Source: Apostichopus japonicus (lineage: Eukaryota; Echinodermata; Holothuroidea; Aspidochirotida; Stichopodidae). From it: a DNA stretch of 64,000 nucleotides. Position 1 is the stretch's first letter. Each line of letters opens with the position of its first letter. Shown here in pieces: positions 21,883 to 35,700 of this stretch. The notes under the pieces were generated by a model that searched no databases, was not told the origin of the DNA, and worked only from the letters and a program-made list of their open reading frames with translations. The stretch lies in assembly GCF_037975245.1 (NCBI RefSeq), contig NC_092575.1:1441001-1505000 (forward strand), written 5' to 3'. The position numbers and the translations under genes are program-made.

Positions 21883-24800
21883 ATGAAAGATTCAAGGGAA
21901 TCCAGGTTGAAAGACTTAGACAGTCAGCTTAAACATGCAGTGAATATCTGCACCACTTCTGGTTTTAACCCTACAAAAATATCGGAGTGTGCAGAACCTG
22001 TAATAAGTTGGGTCATTAAGAAACGACGTCGAAAAACATTACAGAGGCTGCTTTGTTTGTCTTTGGTGGTCGTTATCATTGCCATCCTATGGGGAAACGA
22101 GAATTGCTACAGATGGGTTTGCATTGGGTGTAAACTCTTGCAGTTGAAGGTAACTGTCAGAGAATTTCTACTATATTACTTGTCATCATTATTTATTCCA
22201 AATTTTGTTTAATGAGAAGTTTCATGTGATTTCCAGATATTGGAAAGGGTAAAAGCTAGACAATTGAAGAAAAAAAAATGATGGGAAGTGCATTCAGGGT
22301 GATAGCTAAGATACTTTATGAGGACGGGTAGCCACATTGTTCCTTTCCAACATATTTGGGGTCAGTACTGAATATCTAAGAATTTAAGGCTGTACAGTTC
22401 CCCTGCATCTGTCAGCCCCCTCCCCCTTCTTCTATGGCTTAAACCTTAACATTAAAACTTTTCTGGACATTTCTATTAAGTATAGATGTACATATTTAAT
22501 AAAGATCAACATTAGCAAGTGTCTGATCAGTCAGACAGGAAAACTATTTTCAAGAGGACAATAAATTGACCATGTAGCTGAAGGACATTTCATGCACATT
22601 TACTGCAATATGCTGTTAGATTATATAGAATGAAATAAATTAACCATTACATTTAAGCTGCCATAGGCATATATACATTCACATACATATCACAGGTTGC
22701 CATGTAGTCAAAACATACTGCATAATCAGTTTTTGGTCTTTAAAACTAGTTTTCATGTTTTGGAGAAAACTTGCCAGTAGAACAGTGCTTCTTATTTTGA
22801 TAGTTATTACCATACTGGGACTGGACAACTCTCTATGATGTCAACTGCGTGATTTCAAATCCTTACTATGTGGTAGAAGCAGTTACGCCTGAGGATTGCA
22901 AGGTAAGAGTTTGGATATATTTCAGTAAGTACTAAGGATATAGGGAGTGATTTATTAGACCTGTATGAAATGCTGATCATACAGCAAAATGCTCTACAAA
23001 CATGTTATATACACTAAACAAATGATCAGTCAGTGTTTCCACAATAGGCGCGGTAATTTCTGCATTTAATAAGCAAAATGCATTGAACACGTAAATTGCT
23101 AACTGCATGCTAGCTGTTAGGATGGTATTTGTATTGCTCTTCAAGATATCTATGTTTCTGTCACCAGTGTTTTTTGATACTGAGAGTCCTTCCTTTGAAT
23201 ATCATACTGTATGTAACCTATACACCCTGTGGAAGTGACAAATAACTTTCAAGAGGGGATTATCCAGTCTGAATATCAAAGAAAAGCCATACCCTGGTGA
23301 TAGAGCAAAGAAGGTTTTGGCCAAAATGAAACATTGACAAATCTATGGCACTTGCTCTTCACTCTTGATCACGGTCAACTTCCTACGACTACTTCAGTCA
23401 GTTTTATTGAAATATTTAGACATCTACCATTAAAGTATTTACAATGTTAATCTCAGTTAACTATTGAAATGTTTAGACATCTAAAATTAAAGTATTTTCA
23501 GTGTTAATCCTTCTTCATCTTTATACATTGTGACAGTGGTGTCAGCAATATCCAGATGTTCACCGCTTGACTAATCTCTCACATGATGTCATGACTAGTG
23601 AATACCTACTGAAGAAACTTCCAGTGATCATAACAGATGCTCGTGAAGGCCAATCAGCTTCCGACAATTTAAGTTTCAAAGCATTTCAAAAGGTACGGTC
23701 TGTATGATGTAACTTCACAACCCTAAGAGCTGAAAGTTCCTTTAAAGGTTAAGATATTGTTGTTTTATATGAAAGGTTTTCTGATATTGGTCTGTGCAGC
23801 AAGGCTTTAGCTATGTTGTCTGTTTCTTTTTGTTGTTTGTGTCATTTTCACGTTACTATAGATTGTTTATTCTTTTTTACACAGATGTACTTAGAAGAGA
23901 ATGTATACCAAGATTGTTTAAGCTGTCCCTACGTTAGTAGCATTGGGAGTTCCAATATGATGGATTTCTTGAAAAGCATTTCAGAATCTGGCAGTTTTAA
24001 TGCTCACTGGTAAGAGACCCAATGTTTTAACAGGGCTAAGCTTTACAATAAAATTTGCTGTTAGACCTTTAGACAAACTGGGACTCCAGTAGTGCAATTG
24101 GTTTTCAATCCAGCATGGTTGGTCGGTTGTCCACCCAACTGGGTTGGTTGTCCAAGCTGCAGGGTGTCACGGTTACATGTTATGAAGCAACTTCTTCTTT
24201 CTATACAGGTTTAATTGTCAGTTCAAATGCATGAAAGCTTTCAGAAAGTTCTACCAAAGGCCTTATTTTATCCCACCAATGGTTGATTCCAGCGATGAAA
24301 ACTTTGTTCTTGTTGGGCAAGAAGAGAAGACAGAAAATGATGGCGATTATATTTCCACAGCTCAGGTTAGTTACGAAAATGAAATCCTTCATCGACTTTA
24401 AAGCACCAAATTTGTTACCAATAGATGTCACCCGAGAATGTGTTCATGGTAGGAGAGTTGTGTACAGTACGATCCTTGTATGGAATACCAGCTTTGGGCT
24501 AGAAAATCTCCCCTTCAGTCGGTTTATTTCAGTACCTCCAAAGGGATGGAGAGTGACACCAATTTATCATTTCACCTATTTTGAGTGTCGTTAGTTACAA
24601 TGCTATCTGACTTTGTAATCCGACAAGTCCTCCACTGGACGACCTCCAAAAGCTGATTTTGGTTTTCCAAACAGAAATTTGGTCGTCTCGGATGACTTTT
24701 ATAAGTTTGCCCTGTCACTTGCCCAGCCATATATATATATATATATATATATCTGCTATCCTTGGGTTATTAGCATTGTAAGTGTGACTACTTGAATAAT

Positions 24801-25909
24801 TAAGTAACTGCAACCATATTCAGACTTCCTGGCATATTTTGGGATCGGTGCAGGTGAAACTGTTTCACGATAAATATGGATTTCATGTGATTCAATTTAA
24901 ACATTTGCTTTCATTGTCCTCTTTTTGCCCTTTATACTCCCTAGTCTTTTATGAGATCGGATTCGATTGCTTGGCTCACCCAAATTACAGGACAATTCCA
25001 CATAACATTGCATTCAGAGTGCGGATGTCGTACAATGGAAGAAACCTTACAAGAGGGTGACACACGTGAGTTATATTCTTGTTAATTATTTATTTAGCTA
25101 CAAGGGAGGGAAAGTGCATTGCTACATAAAGGATGCATTGCATCATAAAAAATGCATTACCGCATAAAAGATGCATTGCCACATAAAAAATGCATATGGT
25201 GGATCGTATAAAAAATGACCTTTATGCTTTATTCCAATGATTCACTCACGTTGATATTGGTGCTGGAGTACTGTGACTTAATTTTGTGTAGGGCAGTTGA
25301 CAAGAATTGATCATTATTATGTTGATAATTTCAGAAAAACAATACTTAGAGATAATTAGGGAAATACAATAATTTGGTATGAAAACACTCAGATAGATAG
25401 CTTTTAAGAGAAGATTTGTCTCTGTTTTGAAAAACAAGCACAAAATCCTACCATGTGATCTATCCATCCTTAATATTCTTATTTCTGGATGGATCGGAAC
25501 TTTCTAGATCTGGGATTGGCTACCAAACTATTATTTTTTGGGCGTAAAATTGTATTTAATTTGGGGGGTATAAAGATAAATGATCAAACTGACATGAAAA
25601 TTAAAAACAAAACTTTGATAGGGCAAATTCTTTATAAGTACAACAATGAAGAAATAGCCAAGTTAAATATTTTGACCTCTGCTGTTTGACCTTATCCAGT
25701 TTCATTCTTGTGGGTTTTCTTTAATAATCCCTGCTTATGATCATACAATTGATTACTTCAATACTAGTCATAAAGATTTCATGGAGAGTAATTTATAACC
25801 GTTCTTTCATACTACAGTGGCATACACCAGCAAGACATGGTGGTTCACTTACCAAGCTGTAGGAGAAGGAGAAGTCATTGCCATAGGGTCCAGTGGTGAT
25901 TGGGACTGA
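21883..25909 (+). CDS. Single-pass membrane protein with degenerate JmjC/cupin-like domain
   Basis: Eight exons: 21883-22149, 22804-22902, 23537-23692, 23885-24009, 24209-24365, 24824-24853 (30 bp), 24945-25065 and 25818-25909. Phases close throughout, giving 348 aa. ATG at 21883 has a purine-rich context. Residues 1-52 are polar and end in KKRRRK. A membrane anchor follows (LLCLSLVVVIIAILW, about 57-71), so the N terminus is probably cytosolic and the rest lumenal or extracellular. The large part is Cys-rich (EDCKWC, CLSCP, FNCQFKC). LPVIITDA resembles the start of JmjC/cupin_8 proteins, and WLTQITGQFHITLH followed by GDTLAYTSKTWWF resembles their last strands. The family call rests on these. 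No HxD...H iron triad is visible, so it may be non-catalytic. I do not recognise a named orthologue. It converges on MRM3. Confidence 0.75.
24727..24752. repeat. Short (TA)n run
   Basis: About 26 bp of TA dinucleotides in intron 5 of the JmjC-like gene. Confidence 0.9.
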
Positions 25910-28135
25910 GGTAGTCCAAGGGTGCAGGGTGAACAACGACAAGGGATGATACAGCTTTAAATTACAGCATATTTTGTAAGGATTCTGGTATATAGGTCAT
26001 AACTAAAGTCATACTAATTTCACAATCACATGGCTGAAACTGCTAATGGCTGAAACATTAAGGAAAAGACATTATAATATATTGACTAAGGCCCTGGTTT
26101 GATGGTAGTCCTGAAATTCGCTAGGATTGTTCCACAGCTTAGGGACCAATATGGATAGCCACTTGACTAGAGCTCTACTTTGTATCCAAAAATTTGTTAT
26201 CTTCACTTTCCAAGCTCATTTATTTGATGAAACAGAAATTATTTAATATCGCCACCAGATTGCCTTCTTCATAAAAGCAAACAGTTTGAAAAATCTTGTT
26301 CCCTTTTACAAAGCCTCGTAGGTTTGGTTTACTAATTAACATTTCTTTTTTTTTAGATTTTGCCTTCTTCATGCCAAAAGTTGCAAAGTGGTTTGCACTT
26401 ACACCAACTATCAGGTTTCTAGCAGAATTTATTTCTCTTTTTGATATCAAATAAACTGAAATAAAATGAAAACTAGTCATTTTGTATGTTGAATACGTTG
26501 GCTTTTGAGAACCAAGCTAGGCAACCTTTGGACCTCAACAGTCATGCAGTGTGTAAAAAGTAAGACACTTAAGGGAATTACAGCAGCTAGTCTGTGTGGG
26601 TCTTACTCATTGTACTCCCACATACCTACCAGTAGGCACTGCTGGTCTACAAGATCTCTATGGGTCAGTGGCATGTACAAATGAGGGAGTGGGGTTTGGT
26701 GGTCCACCAATCCAGTCAATCTGGGAAAACATCCAGTCGGGGGATGTTTTCAACATTCAAAAGTACTTATTAGTAGAAGGCTTGCATTTAGAAAGTACTT
26801 ATAATCTTAACATGCCTCAGAATGTACCAAGTGGCTGCTAAACTTTAATATTTTTTGCATTCATTCACCCCACAATTACTACCCTCATTCTTAAAATTGT
26901 GGATCCGTCTACAACCTGTACATGAAGGTTCATAAGCCAACCTGATTCAGTCTGAGAGATTTGGAAGTTGCCTCATGCCCCAACCAGAGAACTTGAAGTG
27001 TATTTGTGTTCAGTACTACTTCCGAACAAGCCAGTACTGTTCTGTAGATTTCGATACAAACCAGAGATATTTTTTATTTAATGTTTAATAACATTTAAGG
27101 TAGTTTTAAAGCTATAGTAAAGACATTAAACCAAAAGTCATATGGTCTTCCATGAAATGTTGCTCAATCTTGTCAAAATCCAATTGTCATGGATATCTAT
27201 TTTCTTACTGAGGAGTTTTGTAATGTTCATCTTAATATTTTAAAATGAATTGTTTGTTAAAAGATCTCTCATTTTTTCTTCTAAGATAATTTGTTAGGGT
27301 TCATCTTCTGAAGAAAAAAAAGGAAAAAATTCCATTTCAAATTTATCGTTTTCTGTTCATGAAATAAAAAAAGAATCACTGAACATAAATGTGATAATGT
27401 TACAGGAGAAATATTAAAACTGATCAACGAATAAAACTTAACAATGAAATCATTTGTTTCTTTCAACTTTGTATTGCATTTTATTTTTCATGGTCAATCG
27501 ATAACTTTTAACACAAAAGGTAACATCATTCTCCTTAATATTAATCTGCACACGTATTGAAAATATGGGAGTTTGTGAATGCTGTGACCATTCCAATTAC
27601 TGAGTAAACATTAATGATTTACAATGTAAATGGGACATCAAAAGATGGACTCTTTAGTAGAACAACCTACATGAACTACTGTATGAGTTGTACCGTGACA
27701 TCAATACACTGCTGTACATACACAGATTACACATTTTAGTAATTGTATTCTAATATAACACATTGGAAGTCTATGATCGGCAAATGACTACATACACCAA
27801 ACACATGGGATAAGCTATATATAGTCCTGAAAAATATATTTCTTCTCTCAAGACCTAAACTATGAAATTGGCTTCCAGTAAGTCATCAATATTGATCCAA
27901 ACTGTTAGCTTGCTTACATTGCGATATAACCATTCAAAAGCACTTTCATTGACCTTTCACCCTGGACTATATATACAGTGCATCCAAACACTGAATAGAG
28001 CAAAAACATAGTGCAAGTCAGGAAATCAAATTGCTTTCAGGTTGACAAAATTTTCTTTCCAAAATTGGAGCATGAGTGACCATTAATTGGCTTCTGACAC
28101 ATTTTTTAGCAAATAACGCTGACCTTCTGAATGTG
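25910..28135. other. Convergent 3' UTR region
   Basis: Lies between the stop codons of the plus-strand JmjC-like gene and minus-strand MRM3. Paired AATAAA signals for the plus strand at 26450-26455 and 26460-26465 fit a 3' UTR of about 560 nt. The rest is probably MRM3 3' UTR and spacer. The 81-codon frame at 26596-26841 lacks an ATG and any family. Confidence 0.45.
26450..26465 (+). terminator. Candidate polyadenylation signals, JmjC-like gene
   Basis: Two AATAAA hexamers (26450-26455 and 26460-26465) lie about 545 nt after the stop codon, followed by T-rich sequence. They are the first good cluster on this strand after the gene. Confidence 0.4.
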
Positions 28136-30862
28136 CTACTTATTCTTTTGATGTGCTAGCCATTGCCTCTTAGCCTCAAACAACAAGATGGAAGCTGACA
28201 TTGCAGAGTTCAAACTATCCACAGCTTTGGACATTGGAATAAATACCGTGGTACCGTGTGTGCTCGCACATAACTCCAGAGCTTCTTGACTGATGCCTTC
28301 AGTCTCACCACCTATGACCAAAGCTGACTGCATTGTCCAGTCCATATCACTGTGTAGCAGCTGGGGTAAGGCATCCTCCCTTCCATCTGTCTGGTTGAAT
28401 GTATCCGCAATGTAGAGGGAAGTGTCAGCGTCTAGATAATTTGGGACCTCGGGCCAGGCTATTCTGTTGGTAACTGGTGTGTGAAAGTGAGCCCCAGCGC
28501 CGGCACGAAGAACCTTTGGATCCCAGATGTCAACGCATCCTTACAAACAAGATGGAGAACTCAGCATATTTTCATACCAATCAGGATGAAATTGTCAAGC
28601 AGAAAGCAGGCTACTGTATGCTGGAAAATTTCTGACAATTTGCAGCAACTTTTAGTATTAAAACTGCCTTTTTTAAATAAAACTAATTTAAAAATACGTC
28701 AATCTCTTATGACCTTCAGAATCTGCTTTGTCAAGTAAGTAACAACTACTTACCAGTATTATTACATCCTACATTCACCACCGCAGACACCTATTTTCTA
28801 AAGGCAAAGTTGGTTTACATGACACTGCATATCCCCGACTGTCCAAATATGGGGATCCAGCTGGCTACACTTATTATAACCAAACTATCAATCCCCATAT
28901 TCCGTTTATCAACCGTTTGTATATTAAAATGACACCAGTAGGGTATCACATTGGTAAAGTGATGGTCAAATGGATTTTCTAAAGCAAATGCATATTTGTC
29001 TTACCTCTTGTAACTAGTATCTTCTCACAGTTAGCTGCTGCAGCTGCTCTGAGGATGGTCCCTAGATTACCAGGGTCTCTGATATTATCACAAACCAATG
29101 TCAATGGTATACAAGGGTCAGAAACATCAGTCTTTATCATATCATAAGAAGGCTTGGTGAAAACACCTGGACAACAGAAAAATAAAGTGATGAATTACAA
29201 CAATGTGTAGAATCCTAATATAAGATATTTTTTCTTCAGATTATGCAAGATGAATAATAAAATAATTGTGAGCTAGGGTGACCATTATCAGACTTTATAG
29301 GTCAGGCCTAGTTGGGAGCAATACTGATGACATTTAAAATGTTTGTGCCACAAAACTAAACAGTTTTAAATCCTTGCAGAAAGTTTAGAAGTCGATGCTA
29401 TTCAAATTTGTTAAGCACATCTTTTCTTGTATTGTTACTCTGTTTTCAAAAATGTTTATACTGAATTTAACTGAAACCTTTTTCAACATTCACAATTCAA
29501 GGAAATGCAAGTTGAAATCTGAAACTTAACTTACCCACAATGCCTTGAGGTGTTGACAAACCAGACCAAATTTCAAATTCTTTGTATGGAATTTTTACAA
29601 GTTCTGTTTCCATCTTGTCGATAGGCAGGCCATCGAGGTTGCTTGTTAAACTGAAGAATATCGTATGGCACTTTGCACCGACTGACAAAGCATCATGGAC
29701 GAGTCGTTTTCCTTCTAAAATCACTTTATTATTTCGTTCTCGTAACTTGCGATTTTTGGCCATCGTCATAATTGAGCTGCAAAACAAAGAAGAGTTAGGA
29801 GAGTCAATAAAGCAGAGTCGGTCAACTTGAAGTTTTGGTAAAAGGGGCCTAGGCCTATGTCTGCATAAATAAAATGAAGATTTAACTTTCATGGAAATGA
29901 AAAGCAAAGGAGTGAGAATTTAAGCCAAAGCCAAATGATCGCAGACTATAAACCAAAGTCCTTGATAGTTGTCAATACTGTGGTAAACCTGGCCACCAAA
30001 CATTGCCAATGAGTGTGAAATTACTCTGCAATATTCTTACACCTTTTTTAATATATATATTGTGTGGCATACAGGTTGGGAGGCCTGACTTTGTAAGAGT
30101 AAGAATGTTTAGTTTAGCGACAATTTCACGCCCACCTCGTTATTCTCTGATTACTAAAATGGCTTATCGCAAGAGAAGCATGATATGATCCCGTTTTCAT
30201 CCACGATTTATCACTTGGATAGGGTTCAAAGGAGCTTCTGTTGGCTTCTTAGACTGACCCTCGGGATTCACCAAGTATTGACTTTTGAATATGTATACTT
30301 GCCCAAATCGTTTGTCCGTAGATGGGGCTTTGGTGTACAAAAACTTTGAGTCATCTTCTTCCAGAATTATACTGCCTGTCTCTTTGTGGTTTCCATGGTA
30401 ATTAGTTTTTCTGTTATACTGATGGTCGTTTTGGTGTTGCAAAGGTTCTACAAACGAAGTGTCACTGACATGAGAACTGGTAATTGCTGTTGAGGTTTGG
30501 TCAACTTTTGCTGGCCTATCATTAGGGAAGCCAAACCTAGGTCTAGTTTCAGGTCGTGTCAGTGAGTTACTGCCTGTAGGTGTTTGCGAAGCCGTCCCGG
30601 GATTTGAGTTGTCGGCCAAAAAAACCTTTAAGGCTTTCCTTCTCAAAGGTCTTCTACCACAAACTGATGTGGATGAATGTATTTGTGAGAGCTGCACTCC
30701 AGAAAACAAGATTTTTCTCAATTTCAATGTCGTTTGTAAAAGCAAAATTGATCGACAAACGTGCACGCTGGAGTTTATGCAGGCCGCCATTTTTACACTG
30801 AGCCGAGAGCTAGCTGTATTGAACGCCAATTGGGTAAATACAAAAATTCCAGATTTGGGCAT
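28136..30862 (-). CDS. MRM3: Mitochondrial rRNA 2'-O-methyltransferase 3 (SpoU family)
   Basis: Four exons: 30862-30303, 29776-29535, 29166-29005 and 28539-28136. The first intron uses a GC donor (GG|gcaagtatac). With it, phases close and the joint reads FGSIMTMAK, aligning with human LSSVMTIVK. Two in-frame starts exist, 30862 and 30790. The second (AAAATGGCGGCC, strong context) gives 431 aa (human 420) and a basic, hydroxylated mitochondrial presequence, so I prefer it. Substrate-binding part: about residues 160-243. The SPOUT knot has motif 1 DNIRDPGNLGTILRAA (from about 270), motif 2 GGETEGIS and motif 3 DSLNSAMSASILLFE. Known role: 2'-O-methylation of a guanosine in the A-loop of mitochondrial large-subunit rRNA, needed for mitoribosome assembly. 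Confidence 0.94.
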
Positions 30863-32707
30863 CTTCAGTTTGTAAGAAACGAATGAGTTTTCTCGATATC
30901 AAATTTAAAAGGATCAAGAGCTTGACTGACATTTTTATGGTGAAATTGCCATATGTGGTACCGAAAACCTACTACCGACCTGGAAAAAAAACTATTTTTA
31001 CTTACTCATTTTAGATTTATATGCCAGCAATGCTTCTTTTGTTATGTACATGACAATTGTCAAAGTGGGTGGCCCTACTCGTGGATATGATGAGGGCATT
31101 CGCGGTTTACTTGTAGTAGAGCATCCTCACTAATTTCATTATTTGGGTGTTCACATTTAGCATTATCCGAGAATTATCTATCACATTTTATGGCTTTCAG
31201 GGAAGTGTAAGAAATCTATGACATTCACATAGGAGAAAATATTAGTGTCAAAAGATTGACTTGATTTGCACTATTTTTAATCTTGTATTTGATTCAGTCT
31301 CGTGGGATAATCTATTACCTACAGTATGTTTACTTCCGTTTAATTTTGCTCCATAGTCAAAGTGAATAAGTGGCCAAATATACCTGAAAGACTACAAATA
31401 AAGATTCTATGATTCATCTTGAACTTTTGATGCTCAGTGTTTGAAGCTAATCCATAATATTCAATAGCAGCAATGTATTTCACTAAGTTTATTTACTAAT
31501 ATCATAATAACTTGAATAATAATAGGTAGGTTTGGTAAAATCATTGTGAGTTGGTGACAATAATATTGGAAGCTTCTATCAAGGGAATATTATATAGTTG
31601 AGGGAATTAGGGGCAACATAGTTGATCTTTTACTTGGTACCTTATGCAATGTTAATTATCATGGTGAATAATGCAGGCAGTCAAAGTAAAATCATTCAAG
31701 TATTCCAAATTTCCAAGAACATATGCTTTCAAAGTTTCTTTACAGAATAAAAGGCAATGAAACGAACACAAAAAAGCAAATACCATGTCATGATCTTGAT
31801 TTGATTAATGTATGTATGCTTCACACAGTTACAGAGATGGGATAAAGTATGTAATATTTTATAACAAAATGATAATGAGTAAAAACAACATGAGTATGAA
31901 GCAGCCTGTTATTTCATATTTTACAACTTCAAACTTTCGGGAGGGTGGAGGTGGCGTACAGGGGTTGCAATGAGCCCCAACTTGAGAGACATTAATTTTC
32001 AAAGGCAAGTGACTCAAACAATTCTCACCTCATAGGAATAAAAGAGTTTTTTACATCTTGGCAAAATACTTTGCAATGGCTTGAATCTACCTTTGGCTTG
32101 TTACAACTCCTTTCGGGGAAAGGGTGAAGGGAGGAGGCGGTTGAAGGTGTAGACAAGAACACAACACGGAAGAAACAAACTTTAGATATGGAAGAGACCT
32201 ATAATCTAGAATTTTTGGTTCTTTTTGACAAGTTTTGCACAGATCTCTTTATTCTACAACAAAACTAACTTGTTGAGTTTGCAACATATTATATCTGCCA
32301 GCCACAAAGCCAATGTACAAGTTTGAATGTACAAAATCACCAGCACTTGAAACACGCCATGCGGCACTTGCATTACACATGTAGCTGAAACTGAGACAAA
32401 CTTGCTCAAAGAGCTCATAAACCTGAACGCTGAAATAGTTTTCATCGTTGAGTTATTGCCAGGCCATCTGCCAATGCCAGCAATTTTGGATGGGAAGAAA
32501 CACTTCCTAACATTTGCACAGAACTGTTTAATACCAGTAACATGACTGAATCTGAGAGAGAGCATGTTAAAGATGGATTATTGTTTATCAAACATCTGCC
32601 AGATTGTTTAAATTGAGAGCAGTCTCCTGAGCAACAGCTTTCAACGGCTGATATTTTGCACATCTTCCTGACAAAATGGTCAAACCCAACCAATGTCAAA
32701 GGTTCCT
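30863..32707. other. Intergenic and THOC6 3' UTR
   Basis: MRM3 promoter side (30.86-31.1 kb) followed by about 1 kb without recognisable features, then the probable THOC6 3' UTR. A minus-strand AATAAA at 32248-32253 lies about 455 nt past the THOC6 stop. Confidence 0.45.
32248..32253 (-). terminator. Candidate polyadenylation signal, THOC6
   Basis: AATAAA on the minus strand (TTTATT on plus), about 455 nt after the THOC6 stop codon. Confidence 0.35.
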
Positions 32708-35700
32708 TCAGCTGAAGTCCAATGAGAATGCTCTGTATCCAAAGTTTGTGTAGACATCAACTTGACTGCTACTGCCTGATGCACACATAACCTATCAATG
32801 AAGAAGTACGTAAGAATAAGTCAATTGAAATCAAGTTCACAAACATCCTTTGTGCATGTCAAAAGGAAACATCTAATTTAACCGGAAAGCCAATGGGCTC
32901 TTCCATACAACACAAAGTTTTCAGTCTGAATAAGGTGGACTTGAAATGATTGTCAATCCCATGCTGAATGATAAGACCTTAATACTCATTGTATATATAA
33001 ATTCTCACCTGATGTTTGCTTCTGAGTTTAACCATATTTGATAAGTGTTCAGCGTTTGCTTGCACTGATCAACTTAACCGACTACTAACTCCAAGCCAAG
33101 GTAAACTATGACTAATATATAGCCTACCTTACTAGTTCCATTGCCCTGATGAATTTCAATGTTATAGATAGTTGTGGAGGAACACGGTACTTGATTTTTG
33201 AGGCTGCCGGACAAGTTCCAGTGATATACGTGTGGAGTAGACCCGGCGGAGATGACCTAAATCAAGTAACGAAAAGACATGACCGGTTAATAACGGAAAG
33301 ACATAACCGTTTAATACAATTATCCAAGTCTTTGCATTTTGGAGAATGGATGATTCCAATCACGAATTCTCACAAGGAAATATTACAATAAATATGGAAA
33401 AACTTGAATTTAAGTCATTTCTTGAAGGTTTGACATTTGACAGAACCTTCAGCAACCCGAATGCATCATTTCTGTCAGGGCTGGAATTGACCCACAAAAT
33501 ATTTCATTGGTAATTCCTACCACTCAATGTCAAAGCCATTAAAATTATTTATTAACAATGATAACAACTACTGTGTCACTTAATCAAGTCACTGTACGTG
33601 CCCTTATTATAATCTTGATCATTAAACGTCATTATCATTTGACCAGGCATAAAAAATTGTCTGAAACTATTCTCGGCAGCAAAAAAAGCTATGAAGCAAA
33701 TGTTAAAAAAAAATTTCAAACCATCTTATGTATTCTGTACATGTGTTTCTCTCACTTTGGAAAACAAATTACTTTGGTGCTCTTTATTGTTTTAGTCTTG
33801 TCCATTTCCCCTTGCCCATAATATCATTTAATATTCAGAATTTCATAACTTACAGTATCTTCATTGAAATGTGCTGAGTATGCATGACATTGGGGTGCAT
33901 CAAAGACTGTAGTAGGAGCCAGCGATCTCAGATGCCACAGGGCCAAGGATGGTCCACCTCCACAAACCTGAAAAGAGACAAAACTCAGTGCAGGATTAAA
34001 AGAATAACTAGTAAAAAATAAGAAATATGACAGTTTTCAGAAGTATTGGAAGATGCTTTAATAGGTTCAAATGTTGGAGACCTACATCCCATACAAAAAC
34101 CATTCAATTCAGTAACTGTAAATAAATAGTATATTCAATTATATGATAACCCATGTTTTGTCCTTACCAGCCAATCGTCAGATGGACTGACTTGAACACA
34201 GCCCAGCCACCTCTTGTTCGATGCTTGTGAACATTCCTATTGGAAAAGAACCAGAAGATAATGAATCGTCTTAAAAATACATAATGACATGGTAGATGTG
34301 TTTTACAAGGACATTAAGCCTGAAGGTAAGCTCTAGGTTTACTTAGGAAAAAAATGTCTCTATGAAGAAAGAGTATATCCTGTTCTCCCCCACCCTCCCC
34401 CACCCTACACACACACACCCATCCACCATCTAACATATACCAGAAATAATGATGGTAATATATCTTGTCTTGTCACATGACTTTACAGACTAAATAGATG
34501 ACAACAAATAAGTTATGGTCACTGGTAACTTGTTACACCCACAAACCCAACTGTGCACAAGTCAAGCAGTCGCTTCAGGACCTAAGTAACATTGTTTTTT
34601 TTTTACGCAAAACCCGACGCCACACATTTCTTTGCACCTATAAATTAACAATTAATACAATTTAGTTTACCTCATTTTTGAAAGGTTCCATCAGCGCTAC
34701 TGCTTGCCCTGGTGTCCTTGTATCTGAAATGAAGAAAAAACAAGTAGAATCGTGACATCGGAACGATTCAAAATAAGTCTTTGTGAACTGTTTACTAAGT
34801 GAAGTTCCTGTAAATTTGAATGTGCCACTCATTAGAATGCATTACAAGGTGAGGCCTAACCACCACATATCTTACCCCATATTCTAACACTGCCATCTTC
34901 TGCTGCCGAGGCCAGCTGATCAGAACTGTGAAAGAGACTGAGGGCCTGGATGTAATCTTTGTGACCGGTGTAGGATCTCTGATGACAGAAGAGAGAGAGT
35001 GACGTTGACGTGTTTGAGAGAATTGTAACAAAACATACCAGTAATGGTTGGATTGAGTCAATACTTGTAATATTCCTGATTCTAGCAGATTCATCGGATG
35101 GTATCATTTCATCTTCATATCTTTATTGCAAGCACGCTCCACAAACAAATACCAGTTGAATTGTATCTTGAAATATGATAAACTTAAGAATAAGTTAAGT
35201 TGGCTTCTGTTGGGACACGAATAGTACTTTCACATGTAGTTAACATTATACAATGCTAACAAATGTTATCACCGCTACTACATGATGAAGATGTATTCAT
35301 TGCCATCATACATTATTTGTCCCGGTCTCCAGATCCCAGCTGTAGACTATACCATCACCTCCTCCAGAGTAAAGAGTTTGGTCCTGTAAAAGAAAACAAA
35401 ACTGGATAGTATTGTGTGTAAACAACCATCAAAGTGACATTTGTGTTGTTTACTTTCATTTAGCAATGTTCCTCAACTCTTTACAAGTGTACTTTCCAAA
35501 AAGGGAGACTATATTCAAAGATTGATTTCAGATCTGAATGGTAAGTGTTGAAGCTGGCCCTGAAAATTCATTTGAGGGCAAAATATGTCCGTCAACAGTT
35601 CCAGTGGCATTCTCAAATTAAATTGTGACAAATATTGACACCATTGTGCTAGCTTTCCAACCTGCCATAGCTACTAATCGGTGTAGACTGGTAAAAATCA

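Noticed and set aside
24839-25060. 73-codon ORF in the JmjC-like gene
   Set aside because: Wrong frame. The spliced exons 24824-24853 and 24945-25065 in another frame close the phase and give a better protein.
26596-26841. 81-codon plus-strand ORF
   Set aside because: It begins at GTG, has no ATG and no family, and lies in a 3' UTR region.
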